This document shows positions 49,120 through 60,637 of a stretch of 64,000 nt of DNA, in pieces; position 1 is the first letter of the stretch; each line of letters starts with the position of its first letter. The stretch is from Symbiodinium natans (taxonomy: Eukaryota; Sar; Dinophyceae; Suessiales; Symbiodiniaceae), in NCBI GenBank assembly GCA_905221605.1, contig CAJNDS010000580.1, positions 379,276 through 443,275 on the forward strand. Reading direction: 5' to 3'. The notes below the pieces were generated by a model. It worked only from the letters and a program-made list of their open reading frames with translations, was not told the DNA's origin and searched no databases. The position numbers and the translations under genes are program-made.

Positions 49120-50480
49120 CCCCACCAAAACCAGCCATTGCACTCCACCAAACCAACCGGGGAGCCCACCAAGACTCGACCCCACCAAGCCGAACGTCGT
49201 CCCCACCAAAACAGCTGTGCGTCCCACCAAAAGCCCTACCATACCCACCAAAAACCCCACCCTACCCCAGCGTGACGTTCCCTACCCTACCCCAGCCTAC
49301 TCGTGGGACAAGGGCCAGAGGCTCAGGGGTTGAGGCATCGCGGGGTTGAGGGTGTACGGGCGCACATCCCCCACCCTACCCTAGCGTGACGTTCCCTACC
49401 CTACCCCAGCCTAATTACTCGTGGGACAAGGGCTAGAGGCTCAGGGGTTGAGGCATGGAGGGGTTGCGGGTCTACGAGCGCTCCCCCACCCTACCCTAGC
49501 GTGACGTTCCCTACCCTACCCCAGCCTACTCTGGGGCTAGAGCTCAGGGGTTGAGGCATGGAGGGGTTGAGGGTGTCTGGGTGCGGGTCTTTCCCAGGAG
49601 TCAGGACTGGGTTGCCGAACCCGAATCCCAGCAGGTCCCCACACCCTACCCTAGCGTGACGTTCCCTACCCTACCCTAAACCCTAAACCGTAAACCCTAA
49701 AACCTAAGTTTTCGGGTAATTAGGGTTTAGGTTTTAGGGTTTACGGTTTAGGGTTTAGGGTAGGGTAACCGTAAACCCTAAAACCTAAACCCTAATTACC
49801 CGAAAACTTAGGTTTTAGGTTTAGGGTTTAGGGTAGGGAAAGTCACGCTAGGGTAGGGTGTGGGGACCTGCTGGGATTCGGGTTCGGCAACCCCAGTCCT
49901 GACTCCTGGGGAAAGACCCGCGCCCAGACACCCTCAACCCCTCCATGCTTCAACCCCGGAGCCTCTAGCCCTTGTCCCACGAGTAGGCTGGGGTAGGGTA
50001 GGGAACGTCACGCTCGGGTAGGGTGGGGGAGCGCTCGTAGACCCGCAACCTCTCCATGCCTCAACCCCTGAGCCTCTAGCCCTTGTCCCACGAGTAATTA
50101 GGCTGGGGTATGGGGGAACGTCACGCTAGGCTAGGGTGGGGGACCCACCCGCAACCTCTCCATGCCTCAACCCCTGAGCCTCTAGCCCTTGTCCCACGAG
50201 TAATTAGGCTGGGGTAGGGTAGGGAACGTCACGCTAGGGTAGGGTGGGGGACCTGCGCCCGTACACCCTCAACCCCGCCCGCCCCTGAGCCTCTGGCCCT
50301 TGTCCCACGAGTAGGCTGGGGTAGGGTAGGGAACGTCACGCTGCGGTAGGGTGGGGTTTTTGGTGGGTATGGTAGGGCTTTTGGTGGGAGGTTTGGCTGT
50401 TTTGGTGGGCCGAAATGGGACTCATGGCGGGTTTGGTGGGCCCAAACGGGTTGGTGGGCTCTAAGGTCGGTTTCGCGGGG
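49120..50480. repeat. Large inverted repeat, arms about 600 bp
   Basis: The centre is near 49760. Walking outward, both sides show in mirror order: the TTTAGGG-like palindrome core, GTGTGGGGACCTGCTGGGAT, the GACTCCTGGG block, several copies of the 115-bp unit, and finally CACCAAAAGCCCTACCATAC on the left against GTATGGTAGGGCTTTTGGTG on the right (about 50365). Arms are interrupted by small indels and differing unit counts. Such a structure can form a cruciform and is prone to rearrangement. Confidence 0.8.
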
Positions 50481-50960
50481 GAGGGTAGGGGAGTGGAAGG
50501 TAGGAAAGGGTAGGAGGGTGGGCAAGGGGCAGGGGAGGGCGGGCAGTGGAGGGCAGGGAAGGGTGGGGGAGTGGAAGGATCGGAAAGGGTAGGAGGGTAG
50601 GGTAGGGCAGCGACCCTGGTTTGGGGGTCTCAGGGTGCTGCTGTAGGGTAGGGTAACCACCCCCTTTAGGTGGGTCCTTCTCGATGGGCCTATCTTGGTG
50701 GGTGAACTCGGGGTTTTGGCGGGGGTTTTGGTGGGTGAACCAGGGGTTTTGGTGGGCGAACCAGGGGTTTTGGTGGGGTGAACGGTCCTGTTTTGGTGGG
50801 TGAACCCGGTGTTTTGGTGGGCGAATCTTGGTGGGTGAACCTTGGTGGGTGAACCAAGGGTTGGTGGGTGAACCAGGTGTTTTCGAAACCCCCCCCCCAC
50901 CTAAAGCCCCCCTCAACCCCCCCAAAGCACCCCTAAAGCCCCCCTAAACCCCCCCTAAAC

Positions 50961-53055
50961 CCCCCCTTCAAACCCTAGGAGTTTGGGTTGAGGGTTTCAG
51001 AGTTTGAAGGTTTACCCTGGCCCTGGACCCTAAACCCTAAATTCCAAACCCTAAACCGCAGGGTCCCCTCAAAACCCCAGCACCCAAGCGCAAAGTAAAC
51101 ATGCGCCGAGCAAGTAAAGAGATTTGAAGCAAAGATATTTGACGATTCCCCAAAACAGGTACCCTTGTTATGGGACACCCTAAACCCTAAACCCTAAAAG
51201 CCTTGAACGTTTTTGGAGGCTCCAATTCTCAGATTTTGGAGGTATACCTGGGGGCATCCCTCCGAGTTTGGCCATTTACCTAAACCCTAAACCCTAAACC
51301 CTAAACCCTAAACCCTAAACCCCAAACCCTAAACCCTAAACCCTAAACCCTGGCATTGAACGTCGCAGGTCGAAGAGCCCATTTCACCAGCCGCGCGTCG
51401 GCGCGCAGGTCCGGGCTTGCGAACCTCAGGTCGGGATTTGGGGGGGGGGGGGGGGGGGGGGTGGATTTAAGGTTTAGGGTTTAGGGTTTAGGGTTTAGGG
51501 TTCAGGGTTCAGGGTTTAGGGTTTAGGGTTTAGGGTTTATTTAGGGTTTAGGGAACGGGGGATGGGCAGGGGGGAGGGTTCAGGATTTAGGGCTTCAGGT
51601 GGTTTAGGGTTTGGGATGGTTAGGGTGTGGGATGGTTCGGGGGGCCCAAACCCCTCGGCCTAAACCCGACATCCCTGAGCCCTAATCCCGTCAACCCCTA
51701 CACCCCAATACCCCCAAACCCTAAACCCTAAACCCTAAACCCTAAACCCGAAACCCTAACCCGCAAGCGAGGGGCTGCAGAGCCTCGCCATCCTTGCAAA
51801 CGGCCTGGGCGACGAGGTACCTGGTTTAGCGGGTCTGAAGACTAGGGTTTAGGGTTTAGGGTTTAGGGTTTAGGGTTTAGGGTTTAGGGCTTAGGGTTTA
51901 GGGTTTAGGGTTTAGCGTTGAGAGTCTAGGGTTTAGGGGCTGAGGGTCCCGAAAACCCAAAAAAGACCCAGGAAAGGCCCCCAAAAAAAAACCCTTCTTC
52001 CCCCCTCAACCAAGTTTGGGGTTTGGCTTCGGGTGTGCTATAGTGCCCACGGCACGCCCACCGTAAACCCTAAACCCTAAACCCTAAATCCTAAACCCTA
52101 AACCCTAAACCCTAAACCCCAAACCCCAAACCCTAAACCCTAAACCCTAAACCCTAGCCCTAAACCCTAAACCCCCATGGACGCCCAAGCCCTGAAACAG
52201 CCGGGGAGGGAGCCAGTCGCTGCGGAGATCATCCGTGGCGTGACGGAGTGCCAGCCCATCCTAGCAGGGGTTTAAGGTTTAGGGTTTAGGTTTAGGGTTT
52301 AGGGTTTAGGGTTTAGGGTTTAGGGTTTAGGGTTTAGGGTTTAGGGTTTAGGGTTTAGGGTTTAGGGTTTAGGGTTTAGGGTTTGGGGGTTCAGGGTTCG
52401 GGGTTGAAGGTCTACACTGCTCCGCTGGTTAACAATGCTCAGAGTTTTGTGGTATGGCGCAGGCCACCGTTTCGGGGGGTTTTGGGGTTTTGGGATTTTG
52501 GGGTTTTGTGGTTTGGGTTTTGGGGTGTTTTGGGATGTTTTAGGGTTTTAGGGTTTTGGGGTTTTGGGGGGTTCGGGTTTCTAGGGCTAAGATAGTTTTT
52601 CGGTTTAGGGTCAAACCTTTCCTCTCCCGACCTTGAAGCCTCAAAGGTTAGGCCAGCCAGTACCCTAGAGTCCCCAAATCTCAAGGGTTAAAACCTGAAG
52701 CCAAAGCACTTGCCACTCAAAAATCGAACGCCCTTGGTCCTGGCTGATGGCACTGATGACCTCAGATGGGGGCTCGAGTTTGGGTTTAGGGCCCAGGCTT
52801 TGGGGTTCTAGGGTTCTGGAGCTTTAGGGCTCGGGTTGAGGGTTTGAGGCTTTGACGGCGTGAGGGTTCTGGGCTTGAAGATTCGCCCCAAACCCCAAAC
52901 CCTAAACCCTAAATCCCAAACCCTAAACCCTAAACCCTGGACCCTAAACTCTACAGGGAAGTTTCGAACTTGGTCGGGGTTTTGCTGCGTCTTGGGGCGG
53001 AATCCGACAGTTTCCGTTTCGGATGCTCGCGCCTGTCCTGACCTTGCTGCTGCTT
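50961..53055. repeat. Telomere-repeat mosaic
   Basis: Arrays lie at 51276-51352 (C), 51470-51550 (G), 51715-51760 (C), 51843-51930 (G), 52064-52172 (C) and 52270-52390 (G). A G22 run is at 51440-51461. GGTTTTGGGG-type variants fill 52470-52600. The segments 51060-51270 and 52600-52880 are non-telomeric and without a recognisable gene. Confidence 0.82.
52270..52390 (+). repeat. Interstitial telomere array (TTTAGGG)n
   Basis: About 17 near-perfect units. Confidence 0.96.
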
Positions 53056-53059
53056 GAGT

Positions 53060-53335
53060 AAATTCCGATGGCCCTTACAACCCTCTGCAAAACAATATTC
53101 GTAAATATGATGATCCTCTCAAGCCCCCAAAAGGGAAATGAAATCATCGAAGATCTTGGACAGTCAAAGGCACGTCAAAGAAACAGTGGAGACAACCTTA
53201 AATGCCGAAGGCCCTTAAAACCCTCTGAAAAGGATTCCTAATTATGATGATCCTCTCAAGCCCCCAAAACAGCGAAAATATGAACTGTACCCCCCAAGGG
53301 GCCTACCTAGATAAATTCCGAAGGCCTCCTAGGCC
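53060..53335 (+). repeat. Tandem duplication, family J, about 140-bp period
   Basis: The segment at about 53060-53135 recurs at about 53200-53275. Both carry GGCCCTTA-AACCCTCTG, then TATGATGATCCTCTCAAGCC and CCCCAAAA. A third partial start, ATAAATTCCGAAGGCC, is at about 53313. No coding capacity was recognised. Confidence 0.85.
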
Positions 53336-53445
53336 TCTTCGCTCCTTAGCCCCTAGATTCCTGAACCCTAAACCCTAAAACCTAAACTCTGAAAGACGCT
53401 TCGACAACCTGACCTTCTACGCCTTGCACCCGGCACCCACAATTG

Positions 53446-53495
53446 AGGTTATTTATGGGGGGGAACCTAGGAGGCGGTGTAGAGGGGGCCGTCCC
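53446..53495 (+). repeat. Family F fragment (right half only)
   Basis: GTTATTTATGGGGGGGAACCTAGGAGG and GTGTAGAGGGGG match the right half of the element at 30401-30544. The left arm is absent. Confidence 0.55.
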
Positions 53496-53822
53496 TAAAC
53501 CCTAAACCCTAAAAGGGGGTAGGATGCCCCAACTGTCGTAAGAAGAGGAATGAACAGGAGCGCATCCGAAGCCCCTGAGGCACGTTAGCTGCAACCTAGA
53601 GCTCCAAAGATTTTAGGGCCTAGGGTTTAAGGCCCCAGGCCCTAAACCCCAAACCCTAAACCCTAGCCCTAAACCCTAAACCCTAAACCCTAGACCGGTT
53701 TGCGGGTGAGCGGCCACTTCCCGGTTGCCGGCGAACTTCTCCGGCGCAATGTCCAGCTTCCACCAGTTCTCTGCGATCTCCTCTGCTAAACATTCCAAAC
53801 AAGCTTGGGTAGTTCTCTTATA

Positions 53823-54008
53823 AGGTTTAGGGTTTAGGTTTAGGGTTTAGGGTTTAGGGTTTAGGGTTTAGGGTTTAGGGTTTAGGGTTTAGGGTTTAGG
53901 GTTTAGGGTTTAGGGTTTAGGGTTTAGGGTTCCGGGTTTAGGGTTTAGGGTTCCGGGTTTAGGGTTTAGGGTTTAGGGTCTAGGGTTTAGGGTTTAGGGT
54001 TTAGGGGT
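53823..54008 (+). repeat. Interstitial telomere array (TTTAGGG)n
   Basis: About 26 units with TTCCGGG variants near 53930-53955. Confidence 0.97.
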
Positions 54009-54127
54009 TCGTTCTTCATTTTCATCCCTTTTGGGTCCGTGACACAGTACGGCACCCGGGTTTAGGGGGGGCTCAGGGTGCAGGGGGCTTCGAGTTTGGG
54101 ATTTCGGGTTGAGGGTTTAGGAAATAG

Positions 54128-54240
54128 CTTGGCTGCACTCAGGAGGGTAGCTATAAATTAAACCTTTTAGCTGCCTGAACAAGAAACCCAATAGACCCAA
54201 AAAAGGTAAGGATCTAGAGTTACAGTAAAGTACCACAAAG
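54128..54240 (+). repeat. Dispersed repeat, family B copy 2
   Basis: CTTGGCTGCACTCAGGAGGG to TACAGTAAAGTACCACAAAG. The copy is colinear with 31232-31344 and directly abuts a telomere-type tract on its right. Confidence 0.75.
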
Positions 54241-54488
54241 ATAGGGTTTAGGGTTTGTGGGGGTTTAGGTTCTCGGTTCTAGGCTTTAGGTTTTAGGCTC
54301 TGGGTGTTGGGGTTTCGGCTTTAGGGGCTTGGCGTTTGGGATCCAAGGATTTTGTGCTTAGGATTTAGGGGGCTTAGGGTTTAGGACTTCTGGGGGTTAG
54401 GGTCGAGGGCTTGAGAATTTCACTACACCCGGAACCATGAACCCGAGACCTCAAAGCCCAAACCCTAAGCCCCGAAAAAACCCCTAAG

Positions 54489-54527
<39 letters not shown>

Positions 54528-55364
54528 CCCAAACACCCCTAACAACCCAAAAAAAACCGACGGAACCCAAAAAAAAAACGAAAACAAATCCTCACCCCCT
54601 CAACCTCCTGCACCCCAAGAGCCCTAAACCTGAAACCCTCCTTCTCCCACTTGATGGGCTTCCCGTCTTGCCCATGGCTGGGCGCCATTGGCTTGATGGC
54701 GAAGGGGTCTACAAGGAGCTCAACGCTTAGGGGCTAGGGGACTCTCAAGTCAAGGCTGTTTTGGGCTCAGGGTTTAGGGCTTAGGGCTCAGGGCTTAGGG
54801 TTTAGGGTTTAGGGTTTAGGGTTTAGGGTTTAGGGCTTAGGGTTTAGGGCTTAGGGTTTAGGGTATAAGGTAGCAATCTGTTCACATCAGTGCTTTTCGG
54901 GCTAAGGGTTTAGGGTTTAGGGTTTGGGGTTTAGGGCTCCGAAGTTGGGTCAACTGTAGGGGGTTGGGGCTGAGGGTCATGCGCGATTGAAACAAAGAAC
55001 ACAGGAGGGATACTTCTTCCTAAGCTCCCTAAACCCTAAACCCCAAACCGTTTTGGGGGTTTACAGCTTCGGGGAACAACCATTCGTGTTTTCGGCCTGA
55101 TCTGCCAAAGCCTGCAGAAGCACCATGGGATTTCAAATGGTATGTTATGGGAGATACCCGCAACCCAAACCCCTAAACCCCTAAACCCAAACTCTAAATC
55201 TCTAACCCTATGAAGCCCTAAATCCTATAAACCCTTTTGTAAAAAAATGAAGAAAAAGACAAACTCAAAAATCTTAAACCATTTCTGAACCCCTAAATCC
55301 TCACCCTTAGACCGCCGAAAGCCCCAAACCCTGAAACTTTAGGGTCTATAGGGTTTAGGGTTTA

Positions 55365-55550
55365 GGGTTTTCAGGGTTCAGGGTTCAGGGTTTAGGGTTT
55401 AGGGTTTAGGGTTTAGGGTTTAGGGTTTAGGGTTTAGGGTTTAGGGTTTAGGGTTTAGGGTTCGGGTTTAGGGTTTAGGGTTTAGGGTTTAGGGTTTAGG
55501 GTTTAGGGTTTAGGGTTTAGGGTTTAGGGTTTAGGGTTTAGGGTTTCGGT
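55365..55550 (+). repeat. Interstitial telomere array (TTTAGGG)n
   Basis: About 25 units. A degenerate C-strand tract begins within 25 bp of its right end. Confidence 0.96.
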
Positions 55551-55750
55551 CCAGGTTTTAGGGTCAATCCCTAAACCCAAAGCTACCCTAAACCCTAAAC
55601 TGTAAACCCTAGACCCTAAACCCTAAACCCATCAAAAATGTTAATTCCAAAAAAAACTAAACCCTAAACCCCAAACCTCAAACCCCAAACCCCAAACCCT
55701 AAACCCTAAGCCCTAACTCCCCCTATTACTTCACTCGAAGGGTATTGGAA

Positions 55751-55860
55751 TCTGCACTTAGGAGGGTAGTAAACAAAATAAACTTTTAGCTGGCTTATTA
55801 AGAAACCCAATAAACCCAAAAAGGCTAAGGATCTAAAGTTGCAGTGAAGCACCACAAAGT
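55751..55860 (+). repeat. Dispersed repeat, family B copy 3
   Basis: CTGCACTTAGGAGGGTAG to AGTGAAGCACCACAAAG, with TTAGCTGGCTTATTAAGAAA in the interior. It is closest to the copy at 31232-31344. Confidence 0.75.
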
Positions 55861-56219
55861 CTCTGTACGAAAGCTGACGGCCTCTGTCTGCGAGCTCCGA
55901 GAAAGACGCCCTTCCTGAGCTGGCGAGTCTTTTGCTTGAGGACGCTGGGGCCCTAAACCCTAAACCCTAAACCCTAAACCCTAAACCCTAAACCCTAAAC
56001 CCTAAACCCTAAACCCTAAACCCTGAACCCTGAACCCTGAACCCTGAAAACCCTAAACCCTAAACACTGGACCCTAAACCTTGAGCCCTGAACCCTGAAC
56101 CCCTAACCCTAAAACATTTTACCCACATAAGCTGCACTGAAGGGCACAAACGGGCACAATCAGGGCCCTTTTGTACTCAACGGTGCTTGGAAGATTCCGG
56201 CCACAACAAATGCCCTTAG

Positions 56220-56352
56220 AGGTACACCTCAAAGCGCATTCCCTGCTTAAGGTCTTATAACCCAATTATATCCATATCAGGGCACTTAAGGGGCTTATAA
56301 GCGGGTTATGAGTACAGTTTTGCTTGGTTAATAAGTTCCATGCATCTCCAAG
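56220..56352. mobile_element. MITE-like element, family C, left end unclear
   Basis: The interior ACTTAAGGGGCTTATAAGCG and GGGTTATGAGTACAGTTTTG and the right end TTGGTTAATAAGTTCCATGC then CTCCAAG-TA match family C. The left end has diverged. No telomere array interrupts this copy. Confidence 0.55.
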
Positions 56353-56359
56353 TAGGAAT

Positions 56360-57310
56360 ATTAATCAAGAAGACTTAACCGAAAGGCAAATTACCGAGAT
56401 TGTGAACGATAAAAGCGTCGGGTAGAAAGAGAGGCGGAACAATCAAGTATGATATGGTCAACTGCCAAATCGTTATGCCGATGGTTGATGACAATTGATG
56501 GTTTATTTGGTCATATCACATCACTATGTTTGTTACTTATTCACATATGAGCGAGAAGCAGAAAATCATTAATGATGTCTATGTTGATAAGGCCGGTTTC
56601 GGGAGTAAAAATCCAGAGCACTGGCGGAAGCACGAGAGAAGGACAAAACCATGACAATGGGAGATATTCACGAGATTCTTAGAAAGAGAAAGAATGTTGT
56701 ACAAACAAGAAAGCCAGTAGGTCAAAACAGTTTTATCGCCCCTCATTCCGCTTATGAATGCCAGGTGATTTTTTATAAACGATTTGACAGAACAAAAAGT
56801 TTAAGGTGGGGATGTTGATGATTGATGTATTTTACAAGCTTATGCACGTAGTGCCGATAAAAAGCAAACAAGACAAGAAGGAGAAGTTGCAAGTGAAATG
56901 ATGGAACGTTTAAATAAGATTGGTAAGAAAGCCAATATAATTTATACAAATGATGAAGGCGCATTGGACAAGGAGGCAATACAAAAGAATTTGAAGGATC
57001 AGAACATAGAACCTCACCAAACGAGGGCGCACCCAAATTTTAGTGAAAGAGCCATCCTCACTTTGGAAGATATGTTATACAAAAGGGTTGAAGCCGATGA
57101 GAAAAAGGGAAAACAGAACATCCAATGTCCAGACTACATGTTAGAAACATTACTACTAACCTAAAAAATCAAAAGAAAAACTCAGCAACAGGATTTACAC
57201 CAAAGGAAGCCCGAAAACCCAGTAACCAATTCAAAGCGAAATTAAACTTAACGATGACGAGAAAGAAGAACCGCGTATATCCTCATTTAAATGTAGGAAA
57301 TGAAGTGGTT
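56360..57310 (+). pseudogene. Decayed Polinton/Maverick-type integrase
   Basis: Several plus-strand frames together read like a retrovirus-type (rve) integrase as carried by Polintons/Mavericks and Polinton-like viruses. About 56548-56720 gives MSEKQKIINDVYVDKAGFGS and, in other frames, GDIHEILRKRKN; about 56715-56760 gives GQNSFIAPHSAYECQV. The main piece (56898-57164) contains KANIIYTNDEGALDKEAIQK, ARAHPNFSERAI-like sequence, then LEDMLYKRVEADEKKGKQNI. The next frame (57125-57313) contains NSATGFTPKEARKPSN and RVYPHLNVGNEV. The first Asp region is broken and the second is seen as TNDEGA where TDDEGA is usual. Stops and at least three frame changes make it a pseudogene. The sequence is AT-richer than its surroundings. 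I found no other Polinton genes (capsid, polymerase B) in the window. Confidence 0.7.
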
Positions 57311-57650
57311 TGAGCATGCCATTTTCGATGGGGGTAGGCATGGTTCTGTGGTCTTTCGGTGGGTTGGAGGTTGAGGCATAATTAGGTTGGTATGGTTTGG
57401 GCGCTAGGGGGGGGGGGGGGGGGGTGCATGAGTAAAAAAATGGAAATGGTATCTGCTAACTATAAGTATCTATTTTTGCTTGTTTTTTTTAATAATAAAA
57501 CAAAACAAAGATCACTAAATAAAAAACGAACCTCCAAGTAAACCCTCAACCAGGGAAGCCCGCAACTTGATACCCGGCGGCCTCGAGATCTGCGAAGAGC
57601 GCAGTAGAGCAAGAATCCAGCTCCGAAGCCTGCGCCAGCTTTTTTGGGCA
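57311..57650. other. Low-complexity flank of the integrase remnant
   Basis: GGTTGG-rich sequence, a G18 run (57407-57424) and an A/T-rich stretch (57425-57530). No gene or array. Confidence 0.6.
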
Positions 57651-59060
57651 GCTCTGGGGTTTAGGGTTTGGGGTTTGGGGTTTAGGGTTTAGGGTTTAGG
57701 GTTTAGGGTTTAGGGTTTAGGGTTTAGGGTTTAGGGTTTAGGGTTTACCTTGGGTCAAAGACTCAAAGAGCAAGCTAGGAATGAAACGGGTGGGCTTTTT
57801 GGTTGAGAGGGGCTTACAAGGGAACCTATGCCCAAGAAATAGTGAATAAGGGCCTACTCTGGGTTCTAAACCCTAGACCCTAAACCCGAAACCCTAAACC
57901 CTAAAGCCTAAACCCGAAACCCTAACCCCTAAACCCTAACCCTAAACCCTAGGATTAGGAACAGAATATGAAAGCCCCCGTTTCTTCTCAAGGCCTCAGA
58001 GCTTTTAGGGTTTAGTGTTTAGGGCTTCGGGTACGCAGCATCACGCAGATCCAGCACCAAACTTACTAGCTCTCAATAGGCCAGGCAGTTCGGGAACCCT
58101 GTATGGAATCCTGTGGGGTACCAACTTTCCGAAGTAGCGTTCGTGTTTAGGCTTCGGGTTTCGGGTTTAGGGCTTAGAGTTTAGAGTTTAGGGTTTAGGG
58201 TTTAGGGTTTAGGGTTTCGGGTTTAGGGTTTAGGGTTTAGGGTTTAGGGCTAGCAAGAAGCAGCAACGGGGTGCAGGTCTTGAGAACCGGCCTCCGAGAT
58301 GGCCAAACACCTTGGGAGAAAGGCTTTGAGACTGTCAAACTTTAGGGTTTAGGGTTTAGGGCTTAGGGTTTAGGGTTTGAGGTTTAGGGTTTAGGCGGTT
58401 TAGGGTTTAGGGTTTCGGGTTTAGGGTTTAGGGTTTAGGGTTTCGGGTTTAGGGTTTCGGGTTTAGGGTTCAGGGTTTAGGGTCTCGCAACTACACCGTG
58501 AATGCCTAACCCTGAACCCCCCCAAAAAAAAACATACTTACGGGTGTAGGGTTTCGGGTAGAGGGCTTACACCTTATAACCATACGGGGATCCTTACTAA
58601 AATGTATTTAAGGGAAGAAAGACCTTAGGGGTACTGAACTCTCCGTTTACTCCCGATCCCGACCCGCATAGAAACGAGCGACATAGAGAGCAGGGGGGGT
58701 TCAGGGTCCCCTCCTGGCCCTAAACCCCAAACCCCAAACCCTAAACCCCAAACCCCAAACCCTAAACCCAAAACCCCAAACCCTAAACCCTAAACCCCAA
58801 ACCCTAAACCCTAAACCCCTCCAAATCCCGAAGCCTTTGCCAGAGAGCCGAGGTGCATCCGCCTCCTGCGCCAGGTTGACGACCACGAGGATGATCAGGG
58901 CGGAGCACACCATGCTGTCACCGCCGCTGTTGGGCTCCCCCCTCAGAGGGTTTAGGGTTTAGGGTTTAGGGTTTAGGGTTTAGGGTTTAGGGTTTAGGGT
59001 TTAGGGTTTAGGGTTTAGGGTTTAGGGTTTAGGATTTAGGGTTTAGGGTTTAGGACCTTC
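57651..59060. repeat. Telomere-repeat mosaic
   Basis: Arrays: 57657-57745 (G), 57865-57955 (C), 58150-58250 (G, TTTCGGG variants), 58340-58485 (G, degenerate), 58715-58820 (C, CCCCAAA variants) and 58945-59055 (G). Gaps of 60-230 bp between them show no gene. Confidence 0.87.
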
Positions 59061-60300
59061 GCTTAGGCTTCGGGCTTAGGGCTTAAGGCTTAGGGCTTCA
59101 GGTTGATGTCTGGCCGCGTGGCGGCGGGCCTGTACGTTTCATAGGGCATACACGACAAGTGCCGCAAATCACAGGACTTGGTGCGTGTGGCTCTGACATG
59201 GGCGGATTCGTGCTTCAGGAGGTGCAGGGACTCAAATTAAGCCACTCATTTTAGCACAGCTTCCCCAAGTGATCCACAATGTCCGCTTTATGTGTTCGAT
59301 GAGACGCGCGGCGTATAAGAGGCAAAAACGCTGTAACACGCAGGATTTGCGGCATGTTCACAATGGCATGAGCACTTGTGACAGCGCCTCGTTTTGCTGA
59401 ACATCAAAGAATCCTCCTGCAACATGTTCTTCAAAGAGGCAACAACGCTGGAAACAGCAGGGTTCGGGGATGGTTAGCGCAACATGGTCGCAACTAACGC
59501 CCCCCACCCACCCACCCACCCACCCACCCACCCACCCCACCCCACCCCACCCCAACCCTCCCCAACCAGCTCTCCAAAAAGAAAAAGTTGAAGAAGAACA
59601 CACGGGCAAATACCCACGTTGTGGACTTAGAGCTGGGCGTCGAAAGATGGTTTGAGACTATCTCGGACCCCCCACAAAGAGGCAGAGCCCTGAAGTTAGA
59701 TCCTCAAAGAACCCAAACTCTCAGCCCTAATCCAGAAACCCGTGGTACAAAGAAAAAAGAAGTTCGGCTTGCGCCAGCTCTTCTGACCCCTGATCACCCT
59801 AGACCCTGAAGCCTGAACCCTTTGCAACGTTTAAGTACCCATAAACCCTAAACCCTAGACCCTCATCCCTGATCCCTAAACCCTAAACCCGAAGGAGGTG
59901 CACTTTCTAGAGTAGCGGGAACGCATTCCCCGAACCCTAACCCCCTAAATCGCATCCCTGAGCTTAGGGCTTAGGGCTTATCCCTGAACCCCTCTGGGAG
60001 TTTAGGGTTCAGGGTTCAGGGTTCAGGGTTTAGGGTTTAGGGTTTAGGGTTTAGGGTTCAGGGTTCAGGGTTTAGGGTTTAGAGCTTAGGGCTTAGGGTT
60101 CCCCCTCAACATCTCAAAACCGGATCCTGTGGCTCAACCCGAGGCCCTAAGCTTCCGAAGGGGCGCTCAGGAAACCCAACCATTCAAGTTCCCTGAGCCC
60201 CGCTTTAGGGTTTAGGGTTTAGGGTTTAGGGTTTAGGGTTAAGGGTTAAGGGTTAAGGGTTTAGGGTTTAGGGTTTAGGGTTTAGGGTTTAGGGTTTAGG
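59061..60300. other. Non-telomeric segment, then mosaic
   Basis: The part 59095-59820 is largely non-telomeric with no gene I can identify. It includes a (CCCA)n to (CCCCA)n microsatellite at about 59501-59554, which creates the His/Pro and Gly/Trp frames seen there. Telomere tracts resume at 59840-59895 (C), 60001-60100 (G) and 60205-60301 (G). Confidence 0.65.
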
Positions 60301-60407
60301 GTCCGCCGACCCTGGCGGCGTGTTGGATGGGAAAAGGAGGCATAAACTCACAGACCACACAGGACACAGGGGCCTTTGGCAAAAACCACCCCAACCCACA
60401 CCCCTGA

Positions 60408-60440
60408 CCCACCCCCCCACCCTACCCCCCCACCCCCCCC

Positions 60441-60478
<38 letters not shown>

Positions 60479-60486
60479 ACCCCCCT

Positions 60487-60528
<42 letters not shown>

Positions 60529-60580
60529 ACCCCCCCCCCCCTACCCCCCTACCCCCCTACCCCCCTACCCCCCCCCCCCA
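60408..60580 (+). repeat. Poly-C tract with rare interruptions
   Basis: Over 150 bases are almost all C, broken by single A, T or GG and by CCCCCCTA units at the right. Length and exact sequence may be unreliable because such runs are hard to sequence. Confidence 0.93.
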
Positions 60581-60637
60581 CCAACTTTGGCATCCTTTGA
60601 CCTAACGAACGCGTTTAAACCTTTCAACTATGCTCCA

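Larger units (their letters stand above)
46500..50960. repeat. GC-rich minisatellite island with nested inverted repeats
   Basis: Strand-asymmetric blocks of CCCTACCC/CCCTGCCC and CACCAAAA units alternate with their inverse. CACCAAAA/TTCACCC units at 46510-46671 face the inverse units at 50690-50880. A roughly 115-bp unit containing CCCTAGCGTGACGTTCCCTA, CTCGTGGGACAAGGGC and AGGCTCAGGGGTTGAGGCAT occurs about ten times in both orientations. A block of about 360 bp near 47222-47590 recurs at about 49525-49870. GTGGCGCTTTTTGTGGGGCAG-type sequence occurs at about 48199 and 48964. All the longer open frames here (for example 47987-48564 and 50229-50900) are proline-rich shadows of the repeats. Confidence 0.85.
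53336..54488. repeat. Telomere-repeat mosaic with MITE fragments
   Basis: This stretch holds a half copy of family F (53446-53495), a C-strand tract at 53640-53690, a long G-strand array (53823-54008), family B copy 2 (54128-54240) and degenerate GGGTTTAGG-like sequence up to 54460. No gene. Confidence 0.8.
54489..56200. repeat. Poly-A tract and telomere-repeat mosaic
   Basis: A pure A35 run lies at 54489-54523. Telomere arrays: 54760-54870 (G), 55365-55550 (G), 55570-55720 (C, degenerate) and 55950-56110 (C). Family B copy 3 is at 55751-55860. Segments 54600-54755, 54960-55360 and 55860-55945 hold no gene I recognise. Confidence 0.82.

Noticed and set aside
46345-50925. Several long proline-rich open frames (up to about 220 codons)
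   Set aside because: They follow the CCCTACCC and CACCAAAA minisatellites, overlap each other on both strands and have no domain.
56773-57036. 87-codon minus-strand frame with hydrophobic residues
   Set aside because: It is antisense to the integrase remnant, which has recognisable motifs on the plus strand.
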